From: Tetradesmus obliquus
Taxonomy: Eukaryota; Chlorophyta; Chlorophyceae; Sphaeropleales; Scenedesmaceae
Assembly: GCA_030272155.1 (NCBI GenBank)
Contig: CP126192.1
Location: 3,754,501 to 3,818,500 of the forward strand
Length of the DNA: 64,000 bases
Direction: 5' to 3'
The notes under the pieces were generated by a model that had not been told where the DNA came from, did not search any database, and saw only the letters and a program-made list of their open reading frames with translations. This document shows positions 26,701 through 36,294 of the stretch, in pieces; positions within the stretch are counted from its first letter, which is position 1, and every line of letters begins with the position of its first letter. The translations under genes were made by a program, and so were the position numbers.

Positions 26701-27756
26701 AAGAGACATGTAGCTTTTGCTAGTGCAGAGGCAGCGCGCCAGCTGGATGCACATCGACACGTGCGTTGCTGGTCAGCAGTAAACAGCACAGCCAGTACAG
26801 CAGCAACCAGCAGATGGACATGCATCCGCGACTGTTGCAAGCCAGTTTGAGTTTGTCCCTCGCTTGCTATGTGCGCTTGCAGGGCTGGCCTGGTGGCCGA
26901 CATGTCCACCAACAAGGCGCTGCTCAAGAAGCTGGAGGACACGCTGCTGCGCGAGCTCAGCAACGCCACCGGCAACATCCTCGACAACCAGGAGCTCATC
27001 TCCACGCTGGAGTCAGCAAAGGAGAAGGCCGTGGAGATCAGCCAGAAGCTGGCAGCAGCCAAGGTCACTGCACAGGAGATTGAGCAGGCGCGCGTGCGCT
27101 ACAGCCCCGTCGCTGTGCGTGGCGCGGTGCTGTTCTTTGTGATGGCCAGCCTGAGTGCTGTCAACAACATGTATGAGTACAGCCTGGGGGCCTTCCTCAA
27201 GGTCTTCAACCAGGTGGGTGGTACTGCTGGATGGCCAGGGTGCTGGCTGGCTGTCATGACTACGCAGTGCCATGGTAGGGCTCTGTGTGTTGTGCACGCC
27301 TGACTAACACCTGTCCCTGCAACACACGCAAAGCGCAGCACTGCAGGAAGTAGCACAGCACATGCAGATTGTTACTCACCTTGCTATTGCTGTGCTATAT
27401 GTGTGTGCACTGCAGTCGCTTGCCAGCAGCAAGCGTGAGGCGTCCCTTGATGGGCGGCTTCGTTCCATCATCGACACCCTGACAGCTGACGTGTACGGCT
27501 ACACCTGCCTGGGGCTGTTTGAGAAGCACAAGCTCATGTTCAGCTTCCAGATGGCTGTCAAGATTCTGGAGGCAGGGCCAACACCCTTGGACCCGCAGGT
27601 AAGTGCACCTGCAAGCAAGCTCTGCTCTGCAGTTTATGACTGCTTCCGTCATTGCGATCGATGTGAAGGATAAGGGTTGCAGCAGCAAACATCTTGCAGT
27701 CCACAGGCAGACACGCTTGGCAATTACTTATTCGTGTGTGACTGGCATGTGTTTGA

Positions 27757-27788
<32 letters not shown>

Positions 27789-30700
27789 CCTGCTGCTGCA
27801 GTTCCTGGACTTCTTCCTGCGGGGCAACCTCTCCCTGGAAAAGCATCCACGCAGGAAGCCGCACAACTGGTTGCCAGTGCAGGGCTGGCAGGACCTCATG
27901 CGACTTGCAGAGCTGGCGGCAGCTGAGCAGACGCCAGGAGGTGCGCAGCAGTCTGTGTAGTGTACAGCTAGCTTATTGCAACATCAAATCTCACAAGATG
28001 CCACCTCTGACAGCTCTGCATGCTGGGGAGCTTTGCATTGGTATGTGTGCAGTTGAGAACGTAGCAACATGCACAGCAGGTGACTGACATTCCATGCTTC
28101 TTAGCAGGGACTGCTCTGGCAGAAAATCTGACATAGCGACAATGGCGTGATTATTTTCTACTTCCAGGTGGCCAGCACGTGCTGTGTGGTGTCGCGGATG
28201 ACATCACAGCTGACGAGGCAGCTTGGCAGACCTACTACGAGCGCGAGGCGCCAGAGACTGCCCCGCTGCCCAACGGCTACAGCAGCAAGCTCAGCCAGTT
28301 TGAGGTGCTGCTGCTGCTGCGCTGCCTGAGGGTGGACCGCGTGACAGTGGCCATCACTCACTTTGTGATGGCCACGCTCGGCGAGCGCTTTGTGACACCT
28401 CCGGTGCTGGACTACAATGTGATCTTCAAGCAGAGCAGCGAGACCACCCCTGTGGTGTTTGTGCTGTCGCCAGGCGCGGACCCCGCATTTGACGTCTTCA
28501 GGTGTGTGAGCAGGGGGCCTGAGTGCGCCGCACCTGCCCCAGGTGTCTGCTGCCATGCAGGGAATGCGGTTGCTGCATGCGCATGGACTGTCCGTACCCT
28601 GCTCCTGCTGCCGTGTAACCATCTGCTGTCACCACAATACTCCACTCCTAGCACATGTACCATCACCGTTGTCTGTGTTACCGGCCAACCCACTAATGTT
28701 GTTATGATCCTCCTGCCACCGCTGATACCAGACTGGGCGAGGAGCTGGGCTTCAAGCCTGGCGGCAAGCTCAAGTACATGGCGCTGGGCCAGGGCATGGG
28801 GCCCAAGGCAGCAGAGCTCATCGAGGCAGGGGCAGCACGCGGGCTGTGGGTGATGCTGCAGAACTGCCACCTGCTGCCGCGCTGGCTGAAGACGCTGGAG
28901 AAGATCCTGGAGCGGCTGCAGAAGCCGCACAAGGACTTCCGGCTGTGGCTGACCAGCGAGCCCACCGACAAGTTCCCGCTGGGCGTGCTGCAGCGCAGCC
29001 TTAAGGTGCGGCAGATTTGCACACCTGCACATCATTTACACTGTGCTGGCATGCTGCTAACCTTGCGCTGGCTCGTAGATGCAAGCATGCTGAGGAGATA
29101 TTGATACTTGTGTGCGCCTGCTGCCCTTGCGCCTGCCGCAGGTTGTGACGGAGCCTCCCAACGGGCTGAAGCTCAACCTGCGCCAGAGCTACAGCAAGAT
29201 CAGCGAGGAGCTGCTGGCTGACTGCAGGCACCCCGCCTTCAGGCCGCTGGTGTACGTGCTGGGCTTCTTCCACGCAGTGGTGCAGGTGCGGTGGCAGTGC
29301 GGCATGCAGCAGCAGTGTGGCAAGCAGGGCAGCTCTTAGGCTGGCTTGTTGTGCGCCTGCACTATGCAATGTATGGCAGACCTCGCATGTCTAGTCACAG
29401 CTAAGTTACTGCAGACGCAACCCACCTTGCAGTGGTACAGTGCATATGTATAAAATATGTGTTTGTTTGCTGCTGTGTGTTGCTGCTGCTGTGCGCAGGA
29501 GCGTCGCAAATACGGCAAGCTGGGGTGGAACGTGCCGTACGACTTCAACGAGACAGATTTCCGCATCAGCCTGGCGCTCATCAACACCTACCTGGGCAAG
29601 GCACTGGGCAGCGGCAGCAGCAGCAGCGGGTGCGAGGACGCCATACCCTGGGCCACGCTGCGCTACCTCATCGGAGAGGCGATGTATGGTGAGCTGCTGC
29701 AGGGTGTACAGTCTGCCAATTCCTGCCAGTGCTGCTGCCCACCTCTGGTTTGGCAGAGCAGCTGATGGCCAAATGTCTTGCCAGCCAAGTGCACTAATCT
29801 AGCAACATACGTGTGTGTCAACCTGGTTACGTTGACTGGACTTGCTGCTGCCGCTGCCTTGCTGTGCAGGCGGCCGCGTGTCGGACAGCTTTGACCGGCG
29901 CGTGCTGACCACCTACCTGGAGGAGTACCTGGGCGACTTCTTGTTCGACACCTTCCAGCCCTTCCACTTCTACACGGCACGCGACGGCAGCAGCATCGAT
30001 GTGCCGCCCGCTGCACCGCGAGAGGTGTACATCAAGGCCATTGAGGCGCTGCCGCTGGTGCAGAGCCCTGAGGTGAGACGCTGCGCCTGAGCAGCTGTGA
30101 ATGCAGTGTCGGGTGTGGTGAGCTGCCTGATGCATGCTAGGTCCCCACAATGTTGTCCCTGCAGCAGGCGAATATACAATGCACATGCCAAAGCGCAGAG
30201 CAAAGCATGGAGTGAGTGAGCATGTCGCCTGTCCGCTGACTCGGCTCACTACCTCGGCTGCGCCTGCAGGTGTTTGGGCTGCATGCAAACGCCGACATCA
30301 GCTACTACACCAGCGACACGCGCACGCTGTGGGCCAACCTAGTTGACCTGCAGCCGCGCGTTGGTGCAGCAGCGGGCGCCATGAGCCGGGAGGAGTTTGT
30401 GGCAGGCATTGTGCGGGACATCTCCGCCAAGATCCCCGAGCAGTTTGACCTGCTGCTGCTGGCCAAGGGCCTCGGGGTGCCTAGCCCCACGCAGGTGGTG
30501 CTGCTGCAGGAGCTGGCGCGCTGGAACGGCGTGCTGGAGGCCATGACCAGCAGCTTGCAGGACCTGCAGCGGGCACTGTCAGGTGGGCTGGTGGTGATTG
30601 TTGACAAAGGTGGAGTGGGCGGGTAGTGCGCGTGAGGCATGCAGTGTGCTGGTAGATGTGCGTCTGTGCCACGTGGATTCATGCATGTGCATCCCTGTGT

Positions 30701-32056
30701 GCGTGGTGGTGCGGAGCTGAACATGATGCTGAATTGCATTTGTGTGTGCTGCAGGCGAGATTGGCTTCAGCGCCTCGCTTGAGGAGCTGTCGACAGCGCT
30801 GTACAACGGCAAGCTGCCGCCGGCCTGGGCGCGGCTCAACCCTGCAACAGAGAAGCCGCTGGGGCCCTGGATGACTTGGTTCAGCAGGCGGCAGCAGCAG
30901 TACAAGGTGAGGGGCTGGGGGGCAGAGGGTGGCATCATCAACATTGAGTAGGGCATGCATGCTGGGGCAGGGTGATCTTGCATGTTCACCTAGCAGATCC
31001 TGCAGCACGTGCGTTTGAAGAAGGAAGTTGACAAGGTGGATGCGGCGCAAGTGTTCTCTGCAAACTCTATTGATTGATTAATGTTTGACAATGTTGCAAC
31101 TCAATTGTGTTGTCTTTGTGCTGCTGCTGCTGCTGCTGCTGTTTTTGTGCCTTGCTTTGTCCAGTCCTGGGCTGAGGAGGGCGAGCCCAAGGTGATGTGG
31201 CTGGCAGGCCTGCACGCGCCAGAGACGTACCTGGCAGGCCTGGTGCAGACGGCCTGCAGGGACAGGGGCTGGCCACTGGACCGCAGCACGCTGTACAGCC
31301 AGGTCACGCGTTTCACAGACCCGGCGCAAGTGCAGGAGAAGCCCACGTGAGTAACACGGCACTAGCAAGCTTTGTCTTCTTTTGATATGTTGGAGCATCG
31401 TGCTGCAACCCTCTGGCCGCACCTCTGCTGACCAGCTGCTGTGCTGCTTGCTGTCGCCTGCCCCGCTGCCACTCCCAATGCGCAGGCATGGCTGCTACGT
31501 GTCGGGGCTGTACCTTGAGGGGGCAGCGTGGGACACAGCCACCGGCCAGCTCACACGGCAGGCGCCACGCCAGCTGGTGGATGAGCTTCCGCTGCTGCAG
31601 GTGAGAACAGCCAAGGCTTTGTAGGTAAATGATTCAGCCGAGCAGCCGATGCCTGGTTTGTGCACTGTTTGCGTCGGGTGTGGGCGCACACTGTGCATCG
31701 GGCAAGTGGGTGTGCCACTTGGCGTCGATCATCTGCAGCTACAGCACACCCGGTACAGCAGCTATACACACCGCACATGTCAGGCACGTGCGCACTCATC
31801 GCTGGGTGTTTGGCTGCTGACGCCGTGTGCCCTGCCTGCTTGCCGCCCTGCCCGATTGCTGCTGCTGCAGATCATCCCTGTGGAGGCGAGCCGCCTCAAG
31901 CTGGCCGGCACCTTCCGGGCGCCGGTGTACGTCACGCAGGCGCGCCGCAACGCGATGGGCGTGGGGCTGGTGTTTGAGGCTGACCTGGCGAGTGAGATGC
32001 ACGCCAGCCACTGGGTGCTGCAGGGAGTGGCGCTGGTGCTCAACATAGACAGGTAG
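5772..32056 (+). CDS. DHC1: Axonemal inner-arm dynein heavy chain, DNAH10 / DHC1 (I1/f 1-alpha) type
   Basis: This is the motor subunit that slides doublet microtubules in the flagellar axoneme. Sixty-five exons joined at GT-AG junctions give 14,043 coding bases and 4680 residues with no frame error; exon coordinates are given in the region entries below. The order is tail, linker, AAA1-AAA4, antiparallel coiled-coil stalk, AAA5-AAA6 and C-terminal domain, the standard dynein heavy-chain plan and length. The closest family by memory is DNAH10: the C-terminal block with [39 protein letters not shown] and [13 protein letters not shown] fits that group better than DNAH2 or the outer-arm chains. 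In Chlamydomonas that orthologue is DHC1, the 1-alpha chain of two-headed I1/f dynein, which tunes flagellar waveform. The start is the ATG at 5772, followed by [14 protein letters not shown]. All four AAA1-4 P-loops are intact, so nothing suggests a pseudogene. Confidence 0.95.
6223..6818 (+). other. DHC1: Gln/Ser/Ala-rich insertion near the dynein N-terminus (exons 3-4)
   Basis: Exons 3 and 4 encode about residues 72-238. The stretch is dominated by Gln, Ser, Ala, Glu and Pro, with a run of seven Gln, and sits between the N-terminal helix and the conserved segment [11 protein letters not shown]. It is probably disordered. The frame is open through both exons and phase is kept on both sides, so it looks like a translated insertion rather than a missed intron. 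Confidence 0.7.
9429..9541 (+). repeat. Three-copy 35-bp minisatellite ending in the exon 10 acceptor of the dynein gene
   Basis: The unit begins CACTGTGTTGGTCACATGTC and occupies 9429-9463, 9464-9498 and 9499-9533. The copies are almost identical; the middle one has GATGG for GTTGG. A fourth copy begins at 9534 but changes after CACTG to CAG, and that CAG is the 3' splice site at 9541. Confidence 0.95.
12631..16666 (+). other. DHC1: Dynein linker (DHC_N2) region, residues 1202-1953, exons 18-28
   Basis: The linker is the mechanical lever that swings over the AAA ring. Exons: 12631-12887, 13086-13311, 13525-13734, 13886-14145, 14307-14532, 14703-14873, 15048-15232, 15395-15588, 15753-15917, 16149-16345, 16502-16666. 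DHC_N2 landmarks include [46 protein letters not shown] and [11 protein letters not shown], all in the expected order before AAA1. Confidence 0.93.
16857..18364 (+). other. DHC1: Dynein AAA1, the main ATPase site (residues 1954-2234), exons 29-32
   Basis: Exons: 16857-17025, 17277-17476, 17715-17942, 18118-18364. The Walker A motif GPAGTGKTET (about residues 2005-2014) is split by an intron inside a glycine codon. Walker B is GCFDEFNRI, and the sensor I region [19 protein letters not shown] follows. All catalytic residues expected of the force-generating site are present. Confidence 0.95.
18540..20277 (+). other. DHC1: Dynein AAA2 (residues 2235-2615), exons 33-36
   Basis: Exons: 18540-18882, 19112-19330, 19537-19819, 19979-20277. 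The P-loop GQTGGGKS is at about residues 2289-2296, and [15 protein letters not shown] follows as in other axonemal chains. The segment [20 protein letters not shown] is the usual AAA2 landmark. AAA2 normally binds ATP without turnover. Confidence 0.93.
20482..22273 (+). other. DHC1: Dynein AAA3 (residues 2616-2985), exons 37-41
   Basis: Exons: 20482-20692, 20863-21165, 21321-21566, 21727-21812, 22012-22273. The P-loop is GESGTSKS (about residues 2635-2642), with Ser rather than Gly before the Lys, a form I recall from several axonemal chains. Walker B lies in [33 protein letters not shown] marks the sensor II side. Confidence 0.92.
22452..23458 (+). other. DHC1: Dynein AAA4 (residues 2986-3206), exons 42-44
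   Basis: Exons: 22452-22704, 22909-23162, 23303-23458. The P-loop is GVGGSGKQ (about residues 2992-2999). The AAA4 marker [20 protein letters not shown] and the end of the module, WFEPWPEQ, follow in order. Confidence 0.93.
23635..25413 (+). other. DHC1: Dynein stalk and microtubule-binding domain (residues 3207-3551), exons 45-49
   Basis: Exons: 23635-23841, 24025-24258, 24462-24675, 24830-25035, 25239-25413. Exons 45-46 form the first coiled-coil arm, rich in Glu, Ala, Leu and Lys and ending near [18 protein letters not shown]. Exon 47 holds the small globular microtubule-binding tip. Exon 48 begins the return arm ([20 protein letters not shown]). An intron flanks the tip on each side, so the tip is nearly one exon. 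Confidence 0.9.
25602..27598 (+). other. DHC1: Dynein AAA5 region (residues 3552-3937), exons 50-54
   Basis: Exons: 25602-25885, 26120-26275, 26466-26668, 26883-27213, 27416-27598. Landmarks are [52 protein letters not shown] and [13 protein letters not shown], in the usual order. No P-loop is expected in AAA5 and none is seen. Confidence 0.93.
27802..32056 (+). other. DHC1: Dynein AAA6 and C-terminal domain (residues 3938-4680), exons 55-65
   Basis: Exons: 27802-27940, 28168-28501, 28732-29005, 29142-29285, 29499-29688, 29870-30072, 30270-30582, 30755-30906, 31165-31346, 31486-31600, 31871-32056. Markers are [36 protein letters not shown] and [12 protein letters not shown]. The C-terminal domain is long, as in axonemal rather than fungal cytoplasmic dyneins, and the stop is TAG at 32054. 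Confidence 0.94.
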
Positions 32057-32673
32057 CACCGGCGCAGTGCAGCAGTATGGCTCCACAGCTGATTGATTGT
32101 TTGCTTGGGGGCCGGATGTGTGCGGATGGATGCACGATAAGAAGGGTGCTACTGGCAATGGGTCGTAATAAGGGCGACACTGGCTGTAGGTGCCCAGTGC
32201 TGCGCGGGTGGTAGTGTCTCCTTGCAGCTCCCCGCATGCTGCTGCTGTTGTTGATATTTGTACATATCTTATGTGCAGTCCGGGTTTTGTAGCGCTGGTT
32301 TTATCGCCTAGGTGGGACCTATTGATCCTCTGTAGTGTAGCTCCTGGCTACTCTTGGTTTGAAGCTTCAAGGTTGCTCAAGGTTGCTCTGGTTGGAGCTG
32401 CTGGCTCGCCAACAGCACTTCTGTGTAACAGCATGACCTTGTGCGCAGTGGTCCCGGGGGGAGGGGGGGGTGTCAAGTATAAAGGAAACTTGCTTGCAGG
32501 CGACCTGGGCAGGGTGGCGCTCACACCCAAACATTCAGAGTTTCAATTGAAACGGCCCTGCTATTCACACCCTAACGGCAGTCAAACAGGGACAGACCCA
32601 CACGTGTGTGGCGTTGGCACATGGTATCATGCTAGCTCGGTGTTTGACTAGCTAGTCAAACAGTCTATAGAGC
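32057..32673. other. Convergent intergenic region, dynein and aminotransferase 3' ends
   Basis: Two convergent genes end 617 bases apart, so both 3' UTRs lie here. A G-rich run CCCGGGGGGAGGGGGGGG is at about 32455-32471. I see no ORF with family resemblance. Confidence 0.45.
32424..32428 (+). terminator. Candidate UGUAA poly(A) signal for the dynein mRNA
   Basis: TGTAA lies 368 bases after the dynein stop. UGUAA is the known poly(A) signal of chlorophycean nuclear genes, but a five-base match in this span could be chance. Confidence 0.3.
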
Positions 32674-35499
32674 TCACAGCTTGCTGCGTGCTGCCATGCT
32701 GCTGCCTGCCTCTGCTGGCTCCCGCAGCCCCAGCAGCAGCTCGACACACACCCTGAACACACGCGTGTGCGCATCCACGTCTGCTGCTGATGTGGCGGGG
32801 CACATCAGCGCCATGTTGTGGAATGGCGTCATCAGGATGCCCCTGTTGAGTGCAGCCAGGTGCATGAACCTGTCCAGCTCCGCGTCGATTGCTGCTGCTG
32901 CTTGTGCGCCGTTGGTGGGTGCCGTGGGCCTGAACCAGTACTCCACGCGGCAGCCGAGGCGCTTCACAATCCAAGGCAGGTTGTGCTGCCGGATGACGGC
33001 AGACACGCCTGCGGCACATATGCGTGGGCAAAACAGGTGCTGGGCAACAACCAAGCATGCCTGTAGCGTCCCACACAGGTCATGCCGCAAGCTAAGTGAA
33101 TTAACCTGTTGCAACAACTTCACCAGTTGAATGGAAGGGCTGCAAACAACAGTTGGGTTACAGGTGCTCCTGTTCTTGCAAGCAGCAGCGGCAGCTGTCA
33201 CCAGGCAACGTGCCACATTGCCGCCCAGCATGCGCCCACCTTCCTCGAAGCGCTCCCCAAGTTCAATCATATGCCTGCAAATGAAACACCCATCACTTGG
33301 CGGTCAACCATACAGCATTGGCACCGACAGCGGCTGTAAAGAGTTGCTGTGTGCATGTGGTTGCCGGCCATGGTCTGTAGAAATTGTACTCCGCTCAAAG
33401 CTCAATGTGTTGGATATTCGGATTGTAACTCTTTTTGAACGTGCAGTGTAGCCAACTGGGCAGCCCACAGACGGCTTGGGTAGAGAGAGGCGGGCCAGCA
33501 TCACCTGAAGGCGTCGTCTGTCAGCACATGCTCCAGCGTGGCGCGCATGGCTGCGAGGCTGAGGGCGTTGCCAGCCAGCGTGCCGCCAATGCCGCCTGTG
33601 TCGCTCTCATCGTCCTGTATGCGGCCCTGCAGCTGCTGCGCCACCGCTGCTGAGAAGCCATACGCGGCTGCAGGCACACCACCTGCAAAGCAGGTGCAGC
33701 GGACACACACTCTTGAGCAACATAACCATGACTAGCGGGTATGAGGCAGACGTCTGGTGTATCTGCTGTCTCGCTGTGCTGGCCTGCTGCTTTGACCAGC
33801 TGTGCTCCCTGCAGCGTGCAGTCCCAACAACCCAGCTTGTGGCTAGCAGGCATTCCAGCCCCACACACGCCCAACGCGTACTCCTATCGTACGTCTAAGT
33901 CAGATGCATGTGCTGCTGCTGCCCGCACCTGCGATGGGCTTGCCGATCACCAGCATGTCTGGCTGCAGACCTTCCAGCTGCGTGCAGCCGCCGGGCCCTG
34001 CTGAGATGGTGTGCGTCTCATCTATGATCAGCAGCGTGCCAGTCCTGCGCAGCAGACAACAGGCGCGAACACATGTGATTACACTGCTAGCCGGGTGCGG
34101 CGCCAGAACAGATGATGCCACATGAAAGCGCAGTTGATACTGCTGTGTGGAATGATGGTCAGGTGCCCTGCAGCGCGCTGCTTGCGTACTGTATGCAGCA
34201 GCCATTCTGCACTTGCTAGCCTGCGGCGCAGTTGCGTAGGGCACCCTGTGGTGCTGTTACAACACAGTCACGCATCATCATGAAGCGGTGGCATGCATAG
34301 CAAGCCTTTCAAGCAACTGTCTTACTGCTGCTGCTACACCACAGCTGTGGCGCCAGGCGCTGCCGCTGCAGCCCACCTGCGAGTGATCTCCCTGAGCTGC
34401 TCATGGAAGCCTGGCAGAGGGTGGATGATGCCGATGTTCGTCATCACAGGCTCAGCCAGCACTGCAGCAACATCACCCTCAGACAATGCGGCATCCAATG
34501 CTGCCACATCATTGAACTCCACTACCTTGGTGGTCACTGCAGGGTGCACCGGGGGTCCAATGTTGCCTGCGCGTGGTGTGGCGCGGCCGTCAGGCCTGGC
34601 ACAGCGGCACAGAGAAAGGACTGTTTGGCTGCCGCTGTGCTGTATGCCACTGTGGCAGTGATGTGGCAGCTTGAACTGTCATAGCATGCAGTGCATGTGC
34701 ACTACGTGGAGTGCATGTGCATTAAGTGGAGTGCACGTGCATTACGTGGAGTGCTGCCTGACCGCCTCATGGTGCCAGGCACTCCAAGCGACATTTTGCT
34801 CTGAAACAAATCAGCCGCATAAGCTGAGATGCTGAGGTGAAGGCCAGGTGCGCAACACTCACTGCAGAGTAATGAAGGTCTCATCCACGCTGCCATGGTA
34901 GCAGTAGTTGAAGACCAGCAGCTTCTGCCGCCCCGTGAGGTGCCGCGCCAGGCGGATGACAAAGCGGTTGGCATCTGTCGCCTGCGTCCACAAAGGCATG
35001 AACGTAGTAAAAACAGCGTGCAAGGATGTCATCTTTTGGCGCAGTAGGATGCTGCTCCTGCTGTGCGCACCATCAGACACATGGCCTGCCGCAGCAGCAA
35101 CTATTGACTGGCTGTGTCAGGGCTTACCGTCAGTGCAAACTGCCAGTAGGGCAGCCCGAAGCGGCGCGTCAGCTCCCGCCCCACCCACGCTGCATCAGCG
35201 GTGGGAAGCATGAAGGTGACGCCACCAGCAGCACGCGCAGCTACAGCCTGACAGAAGGCAGCAGCAACGGCAGCAGCAGCAGCAGCAGCAGAACGCGCAC
35301 GTGAGGTGGCGTGGTACATTAAGTCAAGGACGCCTGCTGCAGTTGCAGTGTCAACAGCGCAAGCTGGCAACAGCAGGATGTAATCTGGACATCAACCTTT
35401 AGCTGGGTGAGCAGCAGGTTGGGCAACCTGAATCATGGCTTCTCGTGTTCGTGCCAGGACCCATATGTAACTACCCGCGCTCTACTGTTTTGGCACACC

Positions 35500-35588
<89 letters not shown>

Positions 35589-36294
35589 CGACAAATCTGG
35601 GTGAAGCTGGCAGCCCACAATTCCTGCAGCCCTGGTGCCGCACCTGCACGCATGCCTCTGGTGCGTGGCCCGCCATGGCGCCTGTGTCACCCAGGCAGAA
35701 GTCGATGTAGCTGTGGCCGTCGATGCTGCTGAAGTGGGCGCCCTTGCCTGAGTCGACATACAGCGGGAAGCTGCCTGCGGAGCGCACCTGGGATCAAATA
35801 TGCCATGGGTCAGGGCAGGGCAGGGTGAGGCATCTGCTATCGTGCATGCACTTTATGTTTTGTCATCAGCAGGTGCACCGCAGCATGGCGGCGCCACAGA
35901 CTGACTGATAACAGGATGTGATGCAGCATTAAATGATGAGGCTGGCGCCTGGCAAGGTCTGCAGACGTCACAGCAGGGTGCGAGCAGCTTGGCTCAAGCA
36001 ATGCATTTGTTGACTGGAGCCGGCGCAAGCTCTGTGTCACCTGGCAGGTGACGCCAGCATTTAGGTTAGGTGTAGCTGTAGCTAGCTGCAGCAGTAGCAC
36101 TACATCCTTGGCAGGGACAGCACGGGCTGCAGCCTCACCATCCAGTGCATGGGCACCCCTGCCAGCAGACATGACTTCGCTTGCTGGTGTTGCTGCAGGG
36201 ATGCACGATTCCTGTCGGCAAATGTGCGTTCCTCAACAAGCAGCAAACGGGCCAGTCTGCTACAGTTGATGCTTGTGCCTCCCTCCATGGACAT
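32674..36294 (-). CDS. PLP-dependent class III aminotransferase, GSA-aminomutase-like, with C-terminal SKL
   Basis: Nine exons join in phase to 473 residues: 36139-36294, 35644-35787, 35128-35247, 34863-34981, 34377-34595, 33929-34044, 33505-33682, 33240-33274 and 32674-33008. The fold matches glutamate-1-semialdehyde aminomutase and related transaminases: VDSGKGAHFSSIDGHSYIDF, GVTFMLPTADAAWVGREL, KLLVFNYCYHGSVDETF and LAEPVMTNIGIIHP. The PLP-binding Asp lies in LLIIDETHT (about residue 261), and the Schiff-base Lys in VIGKPIAGGVP (about residue 288). The protein ends ARSKL, a peroxisomal PTS1 signal, and the N-terminus does not look like a plastid transit peptide. It is therefore probably a peroxisomal transaminase rather than the plastid enzyme of tetrapyrrole synthesis; substrate unknown. 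Intron 8 (33009-33239, 231 bases) has no stop and a length divisible by three, so retention would add 77 residues. Homologues do not have that insert. Confidence 0.9.
34691..34750 (+). repeat. Three-copy 20-bp tandem repeat in intron 4 of the aminotransferase
   Basis: Three exact-length units at 34691-34710, 34711-34730 and 34731-34750 begin GTGCATGTGC or GTGCACGTGC and end GTGGA. A partial fourth unit follows. Each contains a CANGTG-type core. Confidence 0.95.
35501..35587 (+). repeat. (CAG)29 microsatellite in intron 2 of the aminotransferase (CTG on the sense strand)
   Basis: An uninterrupted run of 29 CAG triplets on the plus strand. The host gene is on the minus strand, so its pre-mRNA carries CUG repeats. 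Apparent poly-Ala, poly-Ser and poly-Leu reading frames here are artefacts of the run. Confidence 0.97.

Noticed and set aside
35433..35759. Poly-Ala / poly-Leu / poly-Ser ORFs around 35500
   Set aside because: They are six-frame readings of the (CAG)29 run inside an intron.
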